A DNA stretch of 64,000 bases, taken from positions 41,710-105,709 of the forward strand of contig JADBKO010000001.1 of the NCBI GenBank assembly GCA_014896355.1, written 5' to 3'. The position numbers and the translations under genes are program-made. The notes under the pieces are model-generated. The model saw only the letters and a program-made list of their open reading frames with translations. It had not been told where the DNA came from and ran no database searches. Numbering within the stretch: position 1 is the first letter of the stretch; each line of letters starts with the position of its first letter. Shown here in pieces: positions 1-10,966 of this stretch. The DNA comes from Bacillota bacterium. Lineage in GTDB: Bacteria; Bacillota; UBA5301; Bu52.

Positions 1-1
1 A

Positions 2-985
2 CGGCTGGTGGCCCGGGGCAGCCTGGTCAAGGTGCAGGGCTCCAGCAGCGAGGTGGAGCGGGTCATGGCGATTCTAGGCAAAATGGTGGATCTGGCCCGT
101 TCAGGTACGGAGCCCACGCCGGCAGAGGTTCATGCGCTGTGGGAACAGGCCGGCACAGGTCCGTCCGCCGGCCGCGACGGCAGCGGATCCGAGGATGCCG
201 GGGTGGCCGAGGCGGTGGCCATGACGGCCCGTGGGCGCCCCATCCGGCCGCGCACGGCGGGGCAGAGACATTACGTGGAATCCATGCAGACCCACGATCT
301 CACCTTCGCCATCGGGCCTGCAGGCACAGGGAAAACCTATCTGGCGGTGGCCATGGCTGTGGCAGCCTGGAAACAGCACCAGGTGGCCCGCATCATCCTG
401 ACCCGGCCTGCAGTCGAGGCCGGCGAGCGGCTGGGTTTCCTGCCGGGCGACCTCCAGGAAAAGGTGAATCCCTATCTGCGCCCCCTGTATGATGCGCTAT
501 TCGACCTGTTCGGCCAGGAGACGTTCCAGCGCTATATGGAGAAGGGCATCATCGAAGTGGCCCCCCTGGCCTACATGCGGGGGCGCACGCTGGATGACAG
601 CTTCATCATCCTGGACGAGGCGCAAAACACCACACCGGAGCAGATGAAAATGTTCCTCACCCGCCTGGGGTTCGGTTCCAGGGCGGTGGTCACCGGGGAC
701 GTGACCCAGGTGGACCTGCCAGAGGGGAAAACCAGCGGTCTGCGGCAAGTCCAGGACGTTCTGCGCGGAGTGCCGGGGATCGCGTTTTGTTTTCTCACAG
801 AGCACGACGTGGTGCGCCACCCTTTGGTGCAGCGTATTGTCCGGGCGTACGAGGAGTTTGAGAGCCGCGGTTCCGTGAACCAGCCGGGCGCCGCCTCCCA
901 TGAGCGGGACGGCAGCTTCCGGGAAGGGGAGGAGGTCCTGGCTTCGCCCGCAGGTCCACGACCCTGGGCGGGGAACGGGTCATGA
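2..985 (+). CDS. phoH: PhoH family ATPase, 5' end cut by the window
   Basis: PhoH-type P-loop NTPase, a cytosolic RNA-associated ATPase. Counting from the GTG at base 8, Walker A (GPAGTGKT) is at residues 103-110 and Walker B (FIILDEAQN) at about 199-207. The frame is open to the window edge, and the first residues ([13 protein letters not shown]) match the middle of the usual N-terminal KH-like region, so the true start lies upstream and the GTG at 8 is internal. A Gly/Pro-rich tail of about 40 residues follows the conserved core. The stop overlaps the next start (ATGA), so phoH and pgpH are translationally coupled, as in many Firmicutes. Confidence 0.93.
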   Translation, partial: RLVARGSLVKVQGSSSEVERVMAILGKMVDLARSGTEPTPAEVHALWEQAGTGPSAGRDGSGSEDAGVAEAVAMTARGRPIRPRTAGQRHYVESMQTHDLTFAIGPAGTGKTYLAVAMAVAAWKQHQVARIILTRPAVEAGERLGFLPGDLQEKVNPYLRPLYDALFDLFGQETFQRYMEKGIIEVAPLAYMRGRTLDDSFIILDEAQNTTPEQMKMFLTRLGFGSRAVVTGDVTQVDLPEGKTSGLRQVQDVLRGVPGIAFCFLTEHDVVRHPLVQRIVRAYEEFESRGSVNQPGAASHERDGSFREGEEVLASPAGPRPWAGNGS

Positions 986-3129
986 TCGAGAAAAAAGCGG
1001 CCCTTGCGTCCGCTTGGACACGCTGGCTCCAGGCCGGGAAAGCCTGGAGTGGCCGTCCTGCAGCCCGGCAGTTCCTGCTGGCGGCAGCGGTGGTCGGGAT
1101 CCTGGTGGCCACCACGGCCGGCAATTTCGTGCCACAGCGGGTGCGCCTGCACGAAGGCGAGGTGGCCAACGCCGACGTGGTTGCACCCCAGACTGTGGTG
1201 GATCCGGTGCGAACCGAAGCCATGGTGCGGCAGGCGGAAAACCAGGCTGTCAACGCGCTGCAGCAGGATCCGGGCAATTATGTCATCGACCAGATGGTAT
1301 CGGTGCAGGCGGGCCAGCAGCTGTCCTCGGCCTTCGTGGCACTGAAGCCTTTGGCGGGGAAACCTCACACGGAGCAGGAACTGGAGGCCGCCAGCAGGAC
1401 CGTGGCCGAAAAGAGCGGCCTGGAGCTGGATGCTGCGCTGCTGCAAGCCCTGGCGGAGCTTACGCCCGCACAGTTGGAACAGGCCCAGAATCTGGCTGTT
1501 TCCCAGGTGCAGGATTTCCTGCTGTCGCAAAGGGTGGAATCAGCCAACCTGGCTCAGGCGGCCCACGTCCTGCAGGGGAAAATGGCGATTCCGGGCATGC
1601 CGGCCCGGCTTTTGCCCTTGGTACAAGCCCTGGTACCCCAAGTCGTGCGGCCCAATTTGACGCTGGACCCGGACAAGGTGCGTTTGGCCCGCGCCCAGGC
1701 CCGGGTCACCACGCCGCCGGCGCGCATCCTGCAGGGGCAGGTCATCATTCGCCGCGGAGAGGTGGTCACCGCGGACCAGGTGCGCCTGTTGCAGCTTTTA
1801 GGGTTGCAGCACCAGCAGACCGATTTCCTGGTGGTGGCGGGAATGATCCTGCTGGTGGCCGGCCTGGTGGCAATCCTGGCCCTGTATATCCACCGCTACC
1901 TGCCCGAGGTCATGCGCAGCCAAAAGATGCAGGTCCTGGTGGGCCTGCTCCTGGTCCTGGTGGTCCTCATCGGCAAGCTTATCGTCAGTTGGCCCTGGCG
2001 GGACGGGGGTTTGGTCATTCCGGCAGCGTTCGGCTCCATCTTGGTGGCCATTTTGGTGGATGCCCGGCTGGCGGTCCTGGCCAGCCTGATCATAAGTATG
2101 CTGCTGGGGATGGTGGCCGGCGGGAATTACAGCGTCATGTTTGTCTCCCTGGCCGGCGGCGTGGTAGGCGTCTATAGCGTGTCCCGGGTGGGACAGCGCA
2201 GTGATCTCATGCGGGCAGGGCTGATGATCGGCATTGTGCAGACTGCGGCCATTTTCGGCCTGGGTCTGATCTTCCGGGACAGCCACTATTTGCAGGTCAG
2301 CTATCTGGGGATCCTCAGCGGCCTGGTGTCCTCGGTGTTGGCGATCGGGCTGTTGCCCTATCTGGAGAGCGGGTTTGACATCACTTCGTCCATCCGCTTG
2401 CTGGAATTGGCCAATCCCAGCCAGCCCCTGCTGCGCCGGCTGCTTCTGGAGGCTCCGGGAACCTACCATCACAGCATCATGGTGGGCAACCTGGCGGAGG
2501 CGGCGGCGGAGGCCGTCCATGCTGATCCTTTGCTGGTCCGGGTAGGGGCGTATTATCACGACATCGGGAAAATGCGCCGGCCCTACTTCTTCGTGGAAAA
2601 CCAGATGCGCGGCCAAAACCCGCACGATCGGCTTTCTCCCAGTCTGAGCACGTTGATCATCATCGCCCACGTGAAAGACGGCCTGGAGATGGCCACGCAG
2701 GCGCGGCTGCCAGCGGCGGTGAAGGCATTCATCCCCGAACATCACGGCACAGATCTGGTCCGGTATTTTTATCACCGTGCGGCCGAACACGATCCGGGCG
2801 TGGCCCAGTACGAGGAATCCTTCCGTTATCCCGGTCCAAAGCCGCAAAGCAAGGCCACAGCCATTCTCATGCTGGCCGACGGTGTGGAGGCTTCGGTCCG
2901 GGCTCTGGACAAACCCACTCCGGGCAAAATCGAGGCCACCGTGCGCAAAATCGTGCGGGACCGCTTGAACGCCGGCCAGCTGGATGAGGCCGATATCACG
3001 TTGCGGGACCTGGAGCTCATCAGCCAGGCCTTTGTGCGGGTGCTCACAGGGGCCTTTCATGCCCGCATCGAGTACCCGGAGGCGTTGGTGCGGCAGGTGG
3101 GCGGGGAGCAAAAGGCTAGCAACGGTTAG
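982..3129 (+). CDS. pgpH: 7TM-HD family cyclic-di-AMP phosphodiesterase (PgpH/YqfF)
   Basis: Membrane phosphodiesterase of the 7TMR-HD family, whose known members hydrolyse c-di-AMP. One N-terminal membrane segment (about residues 28-48) is followed by an extracytoplasmic 7TMR-HDED domain to about 265, several membrane helices to about 465, then a cytosolic HD domain. HD residues are visible: H496-H497 in THHS-like context (TYHHSIMVG) and H526-D527 in YYHDIGK. The length of 715 residues matches the roughly 710 of Bacillus YqfF. It sits in the usual phoH-pgpH-ybeY order. Substrate assignment is by family. Confidence 0.93.
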   Translation: MIEKKAALASAWTRWLQAGKAWSGRPAARQFLLAAAVVGILVATTAGNFVPQRVRLHEGEVANADVVAPQTVVDPVRTEAMVRQAENQAVNALQQDPGNYVIDQMVSVQAGQQLSSAFVALKPLAGKPHTEQELEAASRTVAEKSGLELDAALLQALAELTPAQLEQAQNLAVSQVQDFLLSQRVESANLAQAAHVLQGKMAIPGMPARLLPLVQALVPQVVRPNLTLDPDKVRLARAQARVTTPPARILQGQVIIRRGEVVTADQVRLLQLLGLQHQQTDFLVVAGMILLVAGLVAILALYIHRYLPEVMRSQKMQVLVGLLLVLVVLIGKLIVSWPWRDGGLVIPAAFGSILVAILVDARLAVLASLIISMLLGMVAGGNYSVMFVSLAGGVVGVYSVSRVGQRSDLMRAGLMIGIVQTAAIFGLGLIFRDSHYLQVSYLGILSGLVSSVLAIGLLPYLESGFDITSSIRLLELANPSQPLLRRLLLEAPGTYHHSIMVGNLAEAAAEAVHADPLLVRVGAYYHDIGKMRRPYFFVENQMRGQNPHDRLSPSLSTLIIIAHVKDGLEMATQARLPAAVKAFIPEHHGTDLVRYFYHRAAEHDPGVAQYEESFRYPGPKPQSKATAILMLADGVEASVRALDKPTPGKIEATVRKIVRDRLNAGQLDEADITLRDLELISQAFVRVLTGAFHARIEYPEALVRQVGGEQKASNG

Positions 3130-3151
3130 TGGGAAAGGCGGATTACGGCTC

Positions 3152-3730
3152 ATGGGGGATCTGGAGGTCCTGTACGGCCCACCGGAGGCGGAAGAAGATC
3201 AGGACCCGCTGTGGCGGGCGTGGATGGAGGCAGCGGTCCGCTCGGGAGTCCAAACCGTTCTGGAACGTTACGGCAACGGCGCTCAAGCGGCGGCTGCGCC
3301 CGCTTGGCTGCAGGGAGCCTGCCGATTGTTGCAGGGTCCCGGCCTGCTGCAGGTCAGCCTCAGTGTGGCGGGGGAAAAGGAGATGCAGGCCCTGAACCGC
3401 GCCTACCGGGGGGTGGATGCCCCTACGGATGTGTTGTCTTTTCCCATGTTCAGCCGCGCCGAGCTGGAGTCGTGGGCTGCGGCGTTTGCCCAGCCGGAAG
3501 ACCACGGCGCGGAAGCCGTGCCCATTTCCCTGGGGGATGTGGTGGTCTGCCAGCCGGTGGCCGTGCGCCAGGCCGAGTCCTACGGCCATTCCCTGCCCCG
3601 AGAGGTGGTTTTTTTGACAGTCCATGGCCTGCTGCACCTGCTGGGGTTTGATCACGAGGATCCTGGCGGCGAGAACGAGATGTTCAGCCTGCAAGAGGCG
3701 GCCTTGGCCAGACTGGGGCTGGGAAGATGA
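3152..3730 (+). CDS. ybeY: Endoribonuclease YbeY
   Basis: Metal-dependent single-strand endoribonuclease for 16S rRNA 3'-end maturation and ribosome quality control. The diagnostic HGLLHLLGFDH is at residues 158-168, giving three zinc-ligand histidines (158, 162, 168). The ATG at 3152 is chosen because an AAAGGCGG SD lies about 10 bases upstream; the open frame extends further into pgpH but without YbeY-like sequence. At 192 residues it is longer than the usual 155-165, through an N-terminal extension and a small acidic insertion around residues 110-125. The stop overlaps dgkA (ATGA). Confidence 0.93.
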   Translation: MGDLEVLYGPPEAEEDQDPLWRAWMEAAVRSGVQTVLERYGNGAQAAAAPAWLQGACRLLQGPGLLQVSLSVAGEKEMQALNRAYRGVDAPTDVLSFPMFSRAELESWAAAFAQPEDHGAEAVPISLGDVVVCQPVAVRQAESYGHSLPREVVFLTVHGLLHLLGFDHEDPGGENEMFSLQEAALARLGLGR

Positions 3731-4101
3731 AAAGCCCGAATTTACGGGCCAGTTTCGGCTTCGCCAGGGACGGGCTGCGTTGGGCCTGGGGGCACGAACG
3801 AAACTTCCGCATCCATACCCTGGCAGCCACCTTAAGCATCCTTGCCGGGGGCTATTTCGGCCTTTCGCGTTGGGAATGGCTGGCGCTGGCGGCAGCCATC
3901 ACCCAGGTGATGGTTGCGGAACTCTTGAACACCGCCGTGGAGAATGTGGTGGATTTGGCTTCCCCACAGGTTCACCCGCTGGCCCGGGTGGCCAAAAACG
4001 TGGCGGCGGCTGCGGTTTTGCTCAGCGCTTTTTTCGCGGTGGCCGTGGGGTATGTCCTTTTCGCGCCCCGGCTGTGGCTGCTGTGGCAGCCCGGCCGCTG
4101 A
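3727..4101 (+). CDS. dgkA: Undecaprenol/diacylglycerol kinase DgkA
   Basis: Small integral-membrane lipid kinase. In Gram-positives this family phosphorylates undecaprenol for the cell-wall lipid carrier pool. 124 residues with three hydrophobic segments (about 30-47, 50-66, 95-117) and the family signature AELLNTAVENVVDL, with E65, N68 and E72 as the expected metal and catalytic residues. It overlaps ybeY by four bases. The ybeY-dgkA-cdd order is typical of Firmicutes. The choice between undecaprenol and diacylglycerol as substrate rests on taxonomy. Confidence 0.92.
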   Translation: MKSPNLRASFGFARDGLRWAWGHERNFRIHTLAATLSILAGGYFGLSRWEWLALAAAITQVMVAELLNTAVENVVDLASPQVHPLARVAKNVAAAAVLLSAFFAVAVGYVLFAPRLWLLWQPGR

Positions 4102-4103
4102 GC

Positions 4104-4346
4104 GTGGGAAAGCTCCCGGCATGGGTATGGCTGGCAGGAGTCCTGCTGCTATTGGCGAATTTGACATTTTTGGGCCATTGGCTGGGATGGTCCCGAGGGC
4201 CAGGCGAGCTGCGGCCTGGAGACGCGGTCCGTATGAGCGCCCTGGCATCGCTGTCTTACTACGGGGATTACGCAGCCCGGAGCGGCGCGGCCGGGGATCG
4301 GTGGGAGGAAGGCTGGGATGGAGACGGCGGGATCGGCAAATGTTAG
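4104..4346 (+). CDS. Hypothetical small membrane protein
   Basis: Not recognised. A GTG-started frame of 80 residues lies between dgkA and cdd and overlaps the cdd start by 29 bases. Its N-terminus (GKLPAWVWLAGVLLLLANL) is one clear transmembrane helix, followed by a Gly/Asp/Arg-rich tail. The hydrophobic segment in an otherwise empty gap is the main support; no good SD precedes the GTG. Era GTPase often sits near this place in Firmicutes, but this protein is unrelated. It could be non-coding. Confidence 0.4.
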   Translation: MGKLPAWVWLAGVLLLLANLTFLGHWLGWSRGPGELRPGDAVRMSALASLSYYGDYAARSGAAGDRWEEGWDGDGGIGKC

Positions 4347-4773
4347 AGAGGAACCTTTGGACGGCCCTGATCGGGAACTGCTGGAGGCTGCGCTGCAAGC
4401 CCGGAGTCGGGCTTACGCTCCGTATTCCGGTTTCGCCGTGGGAGCGGCGGTCCGGACCGCCGACGGTCGGATCTTCGCCGCAGGCAACATCGAAAACGCC
4501 AGCTATCCCGCCACGATCTGCGCCGAGCGGGTGGCCGCCTCGCAGGCTGTGGCTGCCGGCGTCCGGCACATTGTGGCCGTGGCGGTGGTCGCCGGAAGCC
4601 CGGGCCCTTGCGCTCCCTGCGGTGTCTGCCGCCAGTTCCTGCGGGAGTTCGGCCCACAGGCCCGCATCATCATGGCCAATCTGGAGGGCCGGGTGGAAAT
4701 CCGCAGCTTGCAGGAGCTGCTTCCTTTGAGTTTCGGGCCGGGGGACCTGGGCCGGCCGGATTCAGTGGACTGA
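4318..4773 (+). CDS. cdd: Cytidine deaminase
   Basis: Cytosolic zinc enzyme deaminating cytidine and deoxycytidine to uridine forms. Zinc and catalytic residues are visible as C68-A-E70 (CAERVA) and C101/C104 in PCGVC. The N-terminal YAPYSGFAVGAA is the standard Cdd substrate-binding motif. ATG at 4318 is preceded by AGGAAGG. At 151 residues it is slightly longer than the usual 130-140 because of an acidic N-terminal extension. Usually followed by era; here the next gene is queA. Confidence 0.95.
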   Translation: METAGSANVREEPLDGPDRELLEAALQARSRAYAPYSGFAVGAAVRTADGRIFAAGNIENASYPATICAERVAASQAVAAGVRHIVAVAVVAGSPGPCAPCGVCRQFLREFGPQARIIMANLEGRVEIRSLQELLPLSFGPGDLGRPDSVD

Positions 4774-4788
4774 TCGAGGCGGTTTGTG

Positions 4789-5817
<1,029 letters not shown>

Positions 5818-5859
5818 GCTTTTGACGGCGGGACGCCCCCAGCGGGAGGGCCCCGGTGA

Positions 5860-7005
<1,146 letters not shown>

Positions 7006-7091
7006 GTCGTGCCTGTGGAATTCTTGCTGCTGTTTGGCCTGTCCGCCAGTTTGGGAACTCTATCGCAAGAAGGACCGGAGGGGATGTCATA

Positions 7092-7391
7092 GTGGTGCCA
7101 TTAGCGGCAGCCCAGCCCGCCGCCGGGGGGACGGCGGAAATCGTATCTCTGTTGCTTCCTTTTGCCATCGTTTTTGTGATTTTCTACTTTCTGATCATCC
7201 GGCCCCAGCAGAAGGAACAGAAAAAGCGCCAGGCTATGCTGGACGCCTTGAAAAAAGGGCAGAGGGTCATTACGGTAGGCGGCATCTTTGGAGAGATCAC
7301 GGATGTGAAGGAAGATACCCTCACGTTGCGGATTGCGGACAAGGTGGAGGTCAAGACCACCCGCTCCGCTGTGAGCCAGGTTCTGAAATAA
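7092..7391 (+). CDS. yajC: Preprotein translocase subunit YajC
   Basis: Small auxiliary subunit of the Sec translocase. One N-terminal transmembrane helix (LLLPFAIVFVIFYFLIIRP) is followed by the RPQQKEQKK motif and a small basic cytosolic domain (GGIFGEITDV). The GTG at 7092 is chosen over upstream codons because GGAGGGG lies about 8 bases before it. About 99 residues, normal for YajC. It precedes secD and secF in one transcription direction. Confidence 0.93.
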   Translation: MVPLAAAQPAAGGTAEIVSLLLPFAIVFVIFYFLIIRPQQKEQKKRQAMLDALKKGQRVITVGGIFGEITDVKEDTLTLRIADKVEVKTTRSAVSQVLK

Positions 7392-7458
7392 CACGGGTTG
7401 TGCGGGCCCCTGCGGGCCCCGAGGGTGAACGCGGCACGGACTCTGGGGGGAAACAGTC

Positions 7459-8688
7459 ATGAGACGAGGCACTGAGTGGCGGGTCATCGCCACTCTGGCG
7501 GTGGTAGGGTTGTTTGCCGTGGCACTGGCCAGCCTGCCCATCAATCTGGGGCTGGACCTGCGCGGCGGGGTCCATGTGGTTCTGCAGGCCCAGCCGGAAC
7601 CGGGGCATCCCATCACCCGGGACATCATGGACCGGGCCCGCAGCGTTTTGGAACAGCGGGTCAACGGCCTGGGGGTGGCGGAGCCCGTCATCCAACTGAA
7701 GGGAACCGACCAGGTGGTCGTGGACCTGCCGGGGATCAAGGACACCCGCCAGGCCGTGGAGGTCCTGGGGCAGACGGCGGTCCTGGAATTCAAGGATCCC
7801 GACGGGAAGACCATTTTCAAGGGTGACCAGCTGGCCGACGCCATGCTCTCGGCGGACCAGTTTGGCCGTCCGGCGGTCTCTTTCAAGCTTAAGCCGGAAG
7901 GCGCCCGTAAATTCGCCCAGATGACCAGCGCCAACGTGGGCCGGCAGGCTCCCATTGTGCTGGACGGAAAGGTCATCTCCGATCCCGTCATCCAGACGGC
8001 CATCACCGGTGGAGACGGGCAGATCACCGGCAACTTCAGCATGGATGAGGCCAAACGCCTGGTGACGCTGTTACGGGCCGGCGCCCTGCCGGTGCCGCTG
8101 AAGGTGGTGGAGAACCGCAGCGTGGGGCCTTCCCTGGGCAAGGATGCGGTGGATAGCGGCATCCGCGCCGGCATCCTGGGCCTGGTCCTGGTGATCCTGT
8201 ACATGATCTTCTATTACCGCCTGCCGGGGTTCGTGGCAGATGTGGCCCTGCTGCTCTACGGGGTCATGGTGCTCGGCGCCATGGCGGCCGTGCACGCCAC
8301 GTTGACCTTGCCGGGCATCGCCGGCTTCATCCTCTCTCTCGGCATGGCCGTGGACGCCAACGTGCTGATCTTCGAGCGGGTCAAGGAGGAGCTGCGCAGC
8401 GGCAAGCGCCTGCGGGCAGCCATCGACGCCGGGTTCGACCGGGCGTTGCCCAGCATCCTGGACTCCAATATCACGACCCTGCTGGCAGCCGGCGTTCTGT
8501 TCTACTTCGGCACCGGCAGCATCCGGGGCTTTGCTGTGACCCTGGGCATTGGCGTGATTTTGAGCATGTTCAGCGCCATCACGGTGACGAAGGTGTTCCT
8601 GAACCTGATCGTGGACCGGGATCCCGACCGCTATGTGCGGCTGTTCGGCTTTGAACCTGTCACGGCCCGGCCAAAGGAGGCGCGCTGA
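7459..8688 (+). CDS. secD: Protein translocase subunit SecD
   Basis: Membrane subunit that with SecF uses the proton-motive force to help release translocated proteins. The N-terminal helix leads into GLDLRGGVHVVLQ (31-43), a periplasmic-type P1 domain of about 200 residues, then the RND-like membrane half with GMAVDANVLIFERVKEEL from residue 295. 409 residues, as in other two-gene SecD/SecF Firmicutes; Bacillus subtilis has a fused SecDF. ATG start; an AAAGGAGG SD for secF lies inside its 3' end. Confidence 0.96.
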   Translation: MRRGTEWRVIATLAVVGLFAVALASLPINLGLDLRGGVHVVLQAQPEPGHPITRDIMDRARSVLEQRVNGLGVAEPVIQLKGTDQVVVDLPGIKDTRQAVEVLGQTAVLEFKDPDGKTIFKGDQLADAMLSADQFGRPAVSFKLKPEGARKFAQMTSANVGRQAPIVLDGKVISDPVIQTAITGGDGQITGNFSMDEAKRLVTLLRAGALPVPLKVVENRSVGPSLGKDAVDSGIRAGILGLVLVILYMIFYYRLPGFVADVALLLYGVMVLGAMAAVHATLTLPGIAGFILSLGMAVDANVLIFERVKEELRSGKRLRAAIDAGFDRALPSILDSNITTLLAAGVLFYFGTGSIRGFAVTLGIGVILSMFSAITVTKVFLNLIVDRDPDRYVRLFGFEPVTARPKEAR

Positions 8689-8691
8689 CCC

Positions 8692-9630
8692 GTGAGAATG
8701 TATTGGCTGGACCGGCTGAACATCCACCCGGTCAAACATCGCAAGATCTTTTACATCGTCACTGCCGCCTACATTACGGCGGCGCTGATCCTCGTCTTCA
8801 CCCGGGGGCTGAACCTGGGGATCGATTTCACCGGCGGCTCCCTTCTGACCCGCACCTTCACCCATCCGGTGTCGGTGGCGGCGGTGCGGGCGGCGCTGGA
8901 GTCGCCGGAGGCAGCCCAGCTGAACCTGGGCGCCGTGTCGGTGCAGTCCTCCACCCGGGACACCCTGATCATCCGCACCCGTCCCCTGAACAACCGGGAT
9001 GAGGCCAAGGTGGACCAGATCCTGGCCAGCAAGGTGGCGCCGCTGGTGACGGAAAGGAGCGCCAGCGACATGGTGGGCCCGGTCATCGGCCGGCAGATGG
9101 TGGTACAAGCCATCTGGCAGGTGGCGCTGGCTTCCCTGTTCATTCTGATCTATATCGCGTTGCGCTTCGATTTCAAGTTCGGCGTGGCGGGGGTCCTCGC
9201 CCTGCTGCATGACGTCATTTTCACCCTGGGCGTTTTCGCCCTGACCCAGGAGCAGGTGAACATGCCCTTCGTGGCCGCCATGCTGACCATCGTCGGGTAT
9301 TCCATCAACGACACGGTGGTGATCTTTGACCGTATCCGGGAGAACCTGCGCATCCGCAAAAGCGTCCGCGATCTGGCGGAGATCGCGGACGACAGCATCA
9401 ACCAAGCTCTGGCCCGTTCCATCAATACGGTGATGACGGTGCTCATCACGGTGCTGGTGCTGTTCATCGCCGCCGCCAGCCTGCGGGAGTTCACGCTGGC
9501 TCTGCTGTTCGGCATCACTTCCGGCGCGTACTCGTCCATTTTCATCGCCAGCCCGCTTTGGGTGGATTTCGAAGGCGGCACCCGTGCTACCGGTGGCAAG
9601 GGGGCCAAGCCTGCCAAGGCCAAAGCCTAA
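8692..9630 (+). CDS. secF: Protein translocase subunit SecF
   Basis: Partner of SecD in the Sec accessory complex. 312 residues with an N-terminal helix, GIDFTGGSLL at about residue 45, and the membrane signature YSINDTVVIFDRIRENL from residue 203. GTG start at 8692 with AAAGGAGG 11 bases upstream; an ATG two codons later is possible. Three bases separate it from secD. The C-terminal ten residues are Lys/Ala/Gly-rich. A strong hairpin follows. Confidence 0.96.
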   Translation: MRMYWLDRLNIHPVKHRKIFYIVTAAYITAALILVFTRGLNLGIDFTGGSLLTRTFTHPVSVAAVRAALESPEAAQLNLGAVSVQSSTRDTLIIRTRPLNNRDEAKVDQILASKVAPLVTERSASDMVGPVIGRQMVVQAIWQVALASLFILIYIALRFDFKFGVAGVLALLHDVIFTLGVFALTQEQVNMPFVAAMLTIVGYSINDTVVIFDRIRENLRIRKSVRDLAEIADDSINQALARSINTVMTVLITVLVLFIAAASLREFTLALLFGITSGAYSSIFIASPLWVDFEGGTRATGGKGAKPAKAKA

Positions 9631-9639
9631 TCCGTCCTC

Positions 9640-9681
9640 CGGCTTGGCGTGGGGGCGCAGAGGTGCCGCCACGCCAAGCCG
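9640..9681 (+). terminator. Strong stem-loop after secF, probable terminator
   Basis: A perfect 13-bp inverted repeat (9640-9652 with 9669-9681) starts ten bases after the secF stop and would end the queA-secF transcript. No T-run follows, so it is not a textbook intrinsic terminator. A second G+C hairpin (9710-9716 with 9723-9729) follows. The rest of the gap to 9811 shows nothing else. Confidence 0.5.
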
Positions 9682-9810
9682 TGCGCTTACGCTTCCGGGT
9701 TCGCCGGGTGCCCGGGCCCCGCCCCGGGCCGCATATCCCCCGGAGATTCAGGATAGTCTAAGCCTCGCTGGGAAGGCCGGCCAGTGCTCTTGAAACGGGG
9801 GGGGAGCGCT

Positions 9811-10134
9811 GTGAACGGTCGCAAACCCTGGCAAGGCTTGTTTTTTCTCCTGGGAGCCGGGCTTTTGGCCCGGGACGTGGCGCGGGGACTGGCTCAGGTG
9901 CTGCTGCAGGAGGGCGAAAAAAGCAAGGAAAGCCTGCGTCAGCGCATGGCCTATGGGCAGGAGGAGTCCCTGTCCGCTGGCCAGGAAATCCGCCGCATGT
10001 TGGAGTCCGTGGGCCAGTCGGCGCTGGGCCGGATGGGGCTGGTGAAAAAGGCCGAAGTGGACCGGCTGGTGGCGCGCATCGAGGCTTTGGAAGAGCAAGC
10101 CCGCCAGCATGTTCCGGAGGGGCCGAAGGACTGA
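9811..10134 (+). CDS. Phasin-like coiled-coil protein
   Basis: About 107 residues. A hydrophobic N-terminal stretch (GLFFLLGAGLLARDV) is followed by a charged helical region and the C-terminal pattern LVKKAEVDRLVARIEALEEQ, which resembles the C-terminus of small phasin-family (granule-associated) proteins of Firmicutes. The GTG at 9811 sits about 6 bases after a G-rich SD; the GTG at 9784 is less well placed. No polyhydroxyalkanoate genes are nearby, so a granule role is not shown and the family name is only a resemblance. Confidence 0.6.
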   Translation: MNGRKPWQGLFFLLGAGLLARDVARGLAQVLLQEGEKSKESLRQRMAYGQEESLSAGQEIRRMLESVGQSALGRMGLVKKAEVDRLVARIEALEEQARQHVPEGPKD

Positions 10135-10241
10135 TCCATCCATGTCGCTAGGGCAGGCGAGGCGCCGGGCGGCCCGCTACGGGCTCAGAATGGGGGCGCC
10201 AGGCTGCCGGGAAGCCCCCGGGTGAGGCGCTCCGGGTTCGG

Positions 10242-10400
10242 ATGGCAGGCTTGGTGGTGCTGCATATCGGCGGTGTTCTGGCCGGGATGGGAGGCGGCTG
10301 GCTCCGCTGGGACGGGGTGGCCCAGGCCGGGATGGTCTTGTGGGCCGTCACGGCGGGGGCCATCGGCTGGATCGTCCTCTTTTCGCGGCGCAGGCCCTAG
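10242..10400 (+). CDS. Hypothetical 52-residue membrane protein
   Basis: Not recognised. An ATG-started frame of 52 codons reads MAGLVVLHIGGVLAGMGG, a short loop (WLRWDG), a second hydrophobic helix (MVLWAVTAGAIGWIVLF) and a basic end (SRRRP). Two helices with a positively charged C-terminus suggest a small membrane protein. No convincing SD precedes it. It fills the gap between the phasin-like gene and the LapA-like gene. Coding status is uncertain. Confidence 0.42.
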   Translation: MAGLVVLHIGGVLAGMGGGWLRWDGVAQAGMVLWAVTAGAIGWIVLFSRRRP

Positions 10401-10528
10401 CTCCCACGCCGTGGGGCGGAGGGTATCCGACGCCTTGCCCGCCGCCACGCCTGCCCTCTAACCCCCACGCGAGGGGCGGCGGAGGAGATCGGCGCTTCCT
10501 GCCGAATTCCAGCACAGGAGGTGCCCCC

Positions 10529-10966
10529 ATGCAGTTCTACCTGGTGCTGGCCCTGGTCTTCGCCTTGGGCGTGGCCGTCTTCGCCGTGCAAAACGCCGGG
10601 CCTGTGCAGGTCCGGTTCTTCGGCTGGCATTTTGAAACCTCTCTGGTGGCAGTGATTCTGGGCTCGGCGCTGGCCGGCGCCTGCATCGTGGCTCTGGTGG
10701 GCCTGTTCAAGCAGGTGCAGATGGTCTGGCAGTTGCGTGGCGCCCGCAGCCGCATCAGCCAGCTGGAGGGGGACGTGCAGAAGTGGAAGGCCGCCGCGGC
10801 TACGGCTGTGGCTCTGCACGTTGGGGCCCAGCCCGCAGGCCAGGGGTCGGAGATTCCCCCGCCGTGGAATGCAGTAAAACCGCCGGCGTCTACAGCTGCG
10901 GAGGGGGAGGCCGGGGATAACGGACCCGAAGATCCGCGGGGGAGTAGACGGGGGGGCTCCTTATGA
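10529..10966 (+). CDS. LapA-domain (DUF1049) membrane protein
   Basis: 145 residues. Two N-terminal transmembrane helices with the LapA-family pattern FAVQNAGPVQVRFFGW between them, then a coiled-coil (QLRGARSRISQLEGDVQKWK) and a disordered Ala/Pro/Gly tail. The ATG at 10529 has AGGAGG about 8 bases upstream. LapA-like proteins in E. coli help assemble lipopolysaccharide, but Gram-positive homologues have no settled role. Its TGA overlaps the recJ ATG, so it is coupled to recJ, a common neighbour in Clostridia. Confidence 0.85.
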   Translation: MQFYLVLALVFALGVAVFAVQNAGPVQVRFFGWHFETSLVAVILGSALAGACIVALVGLFKQVQMVWQLRGARSRISQLEGDVQKWKAAAATAVALHVGAQPAGQGSEIPPPWNAVKPPASTAAEGEAGDNGPEDPRGSRRGGSL

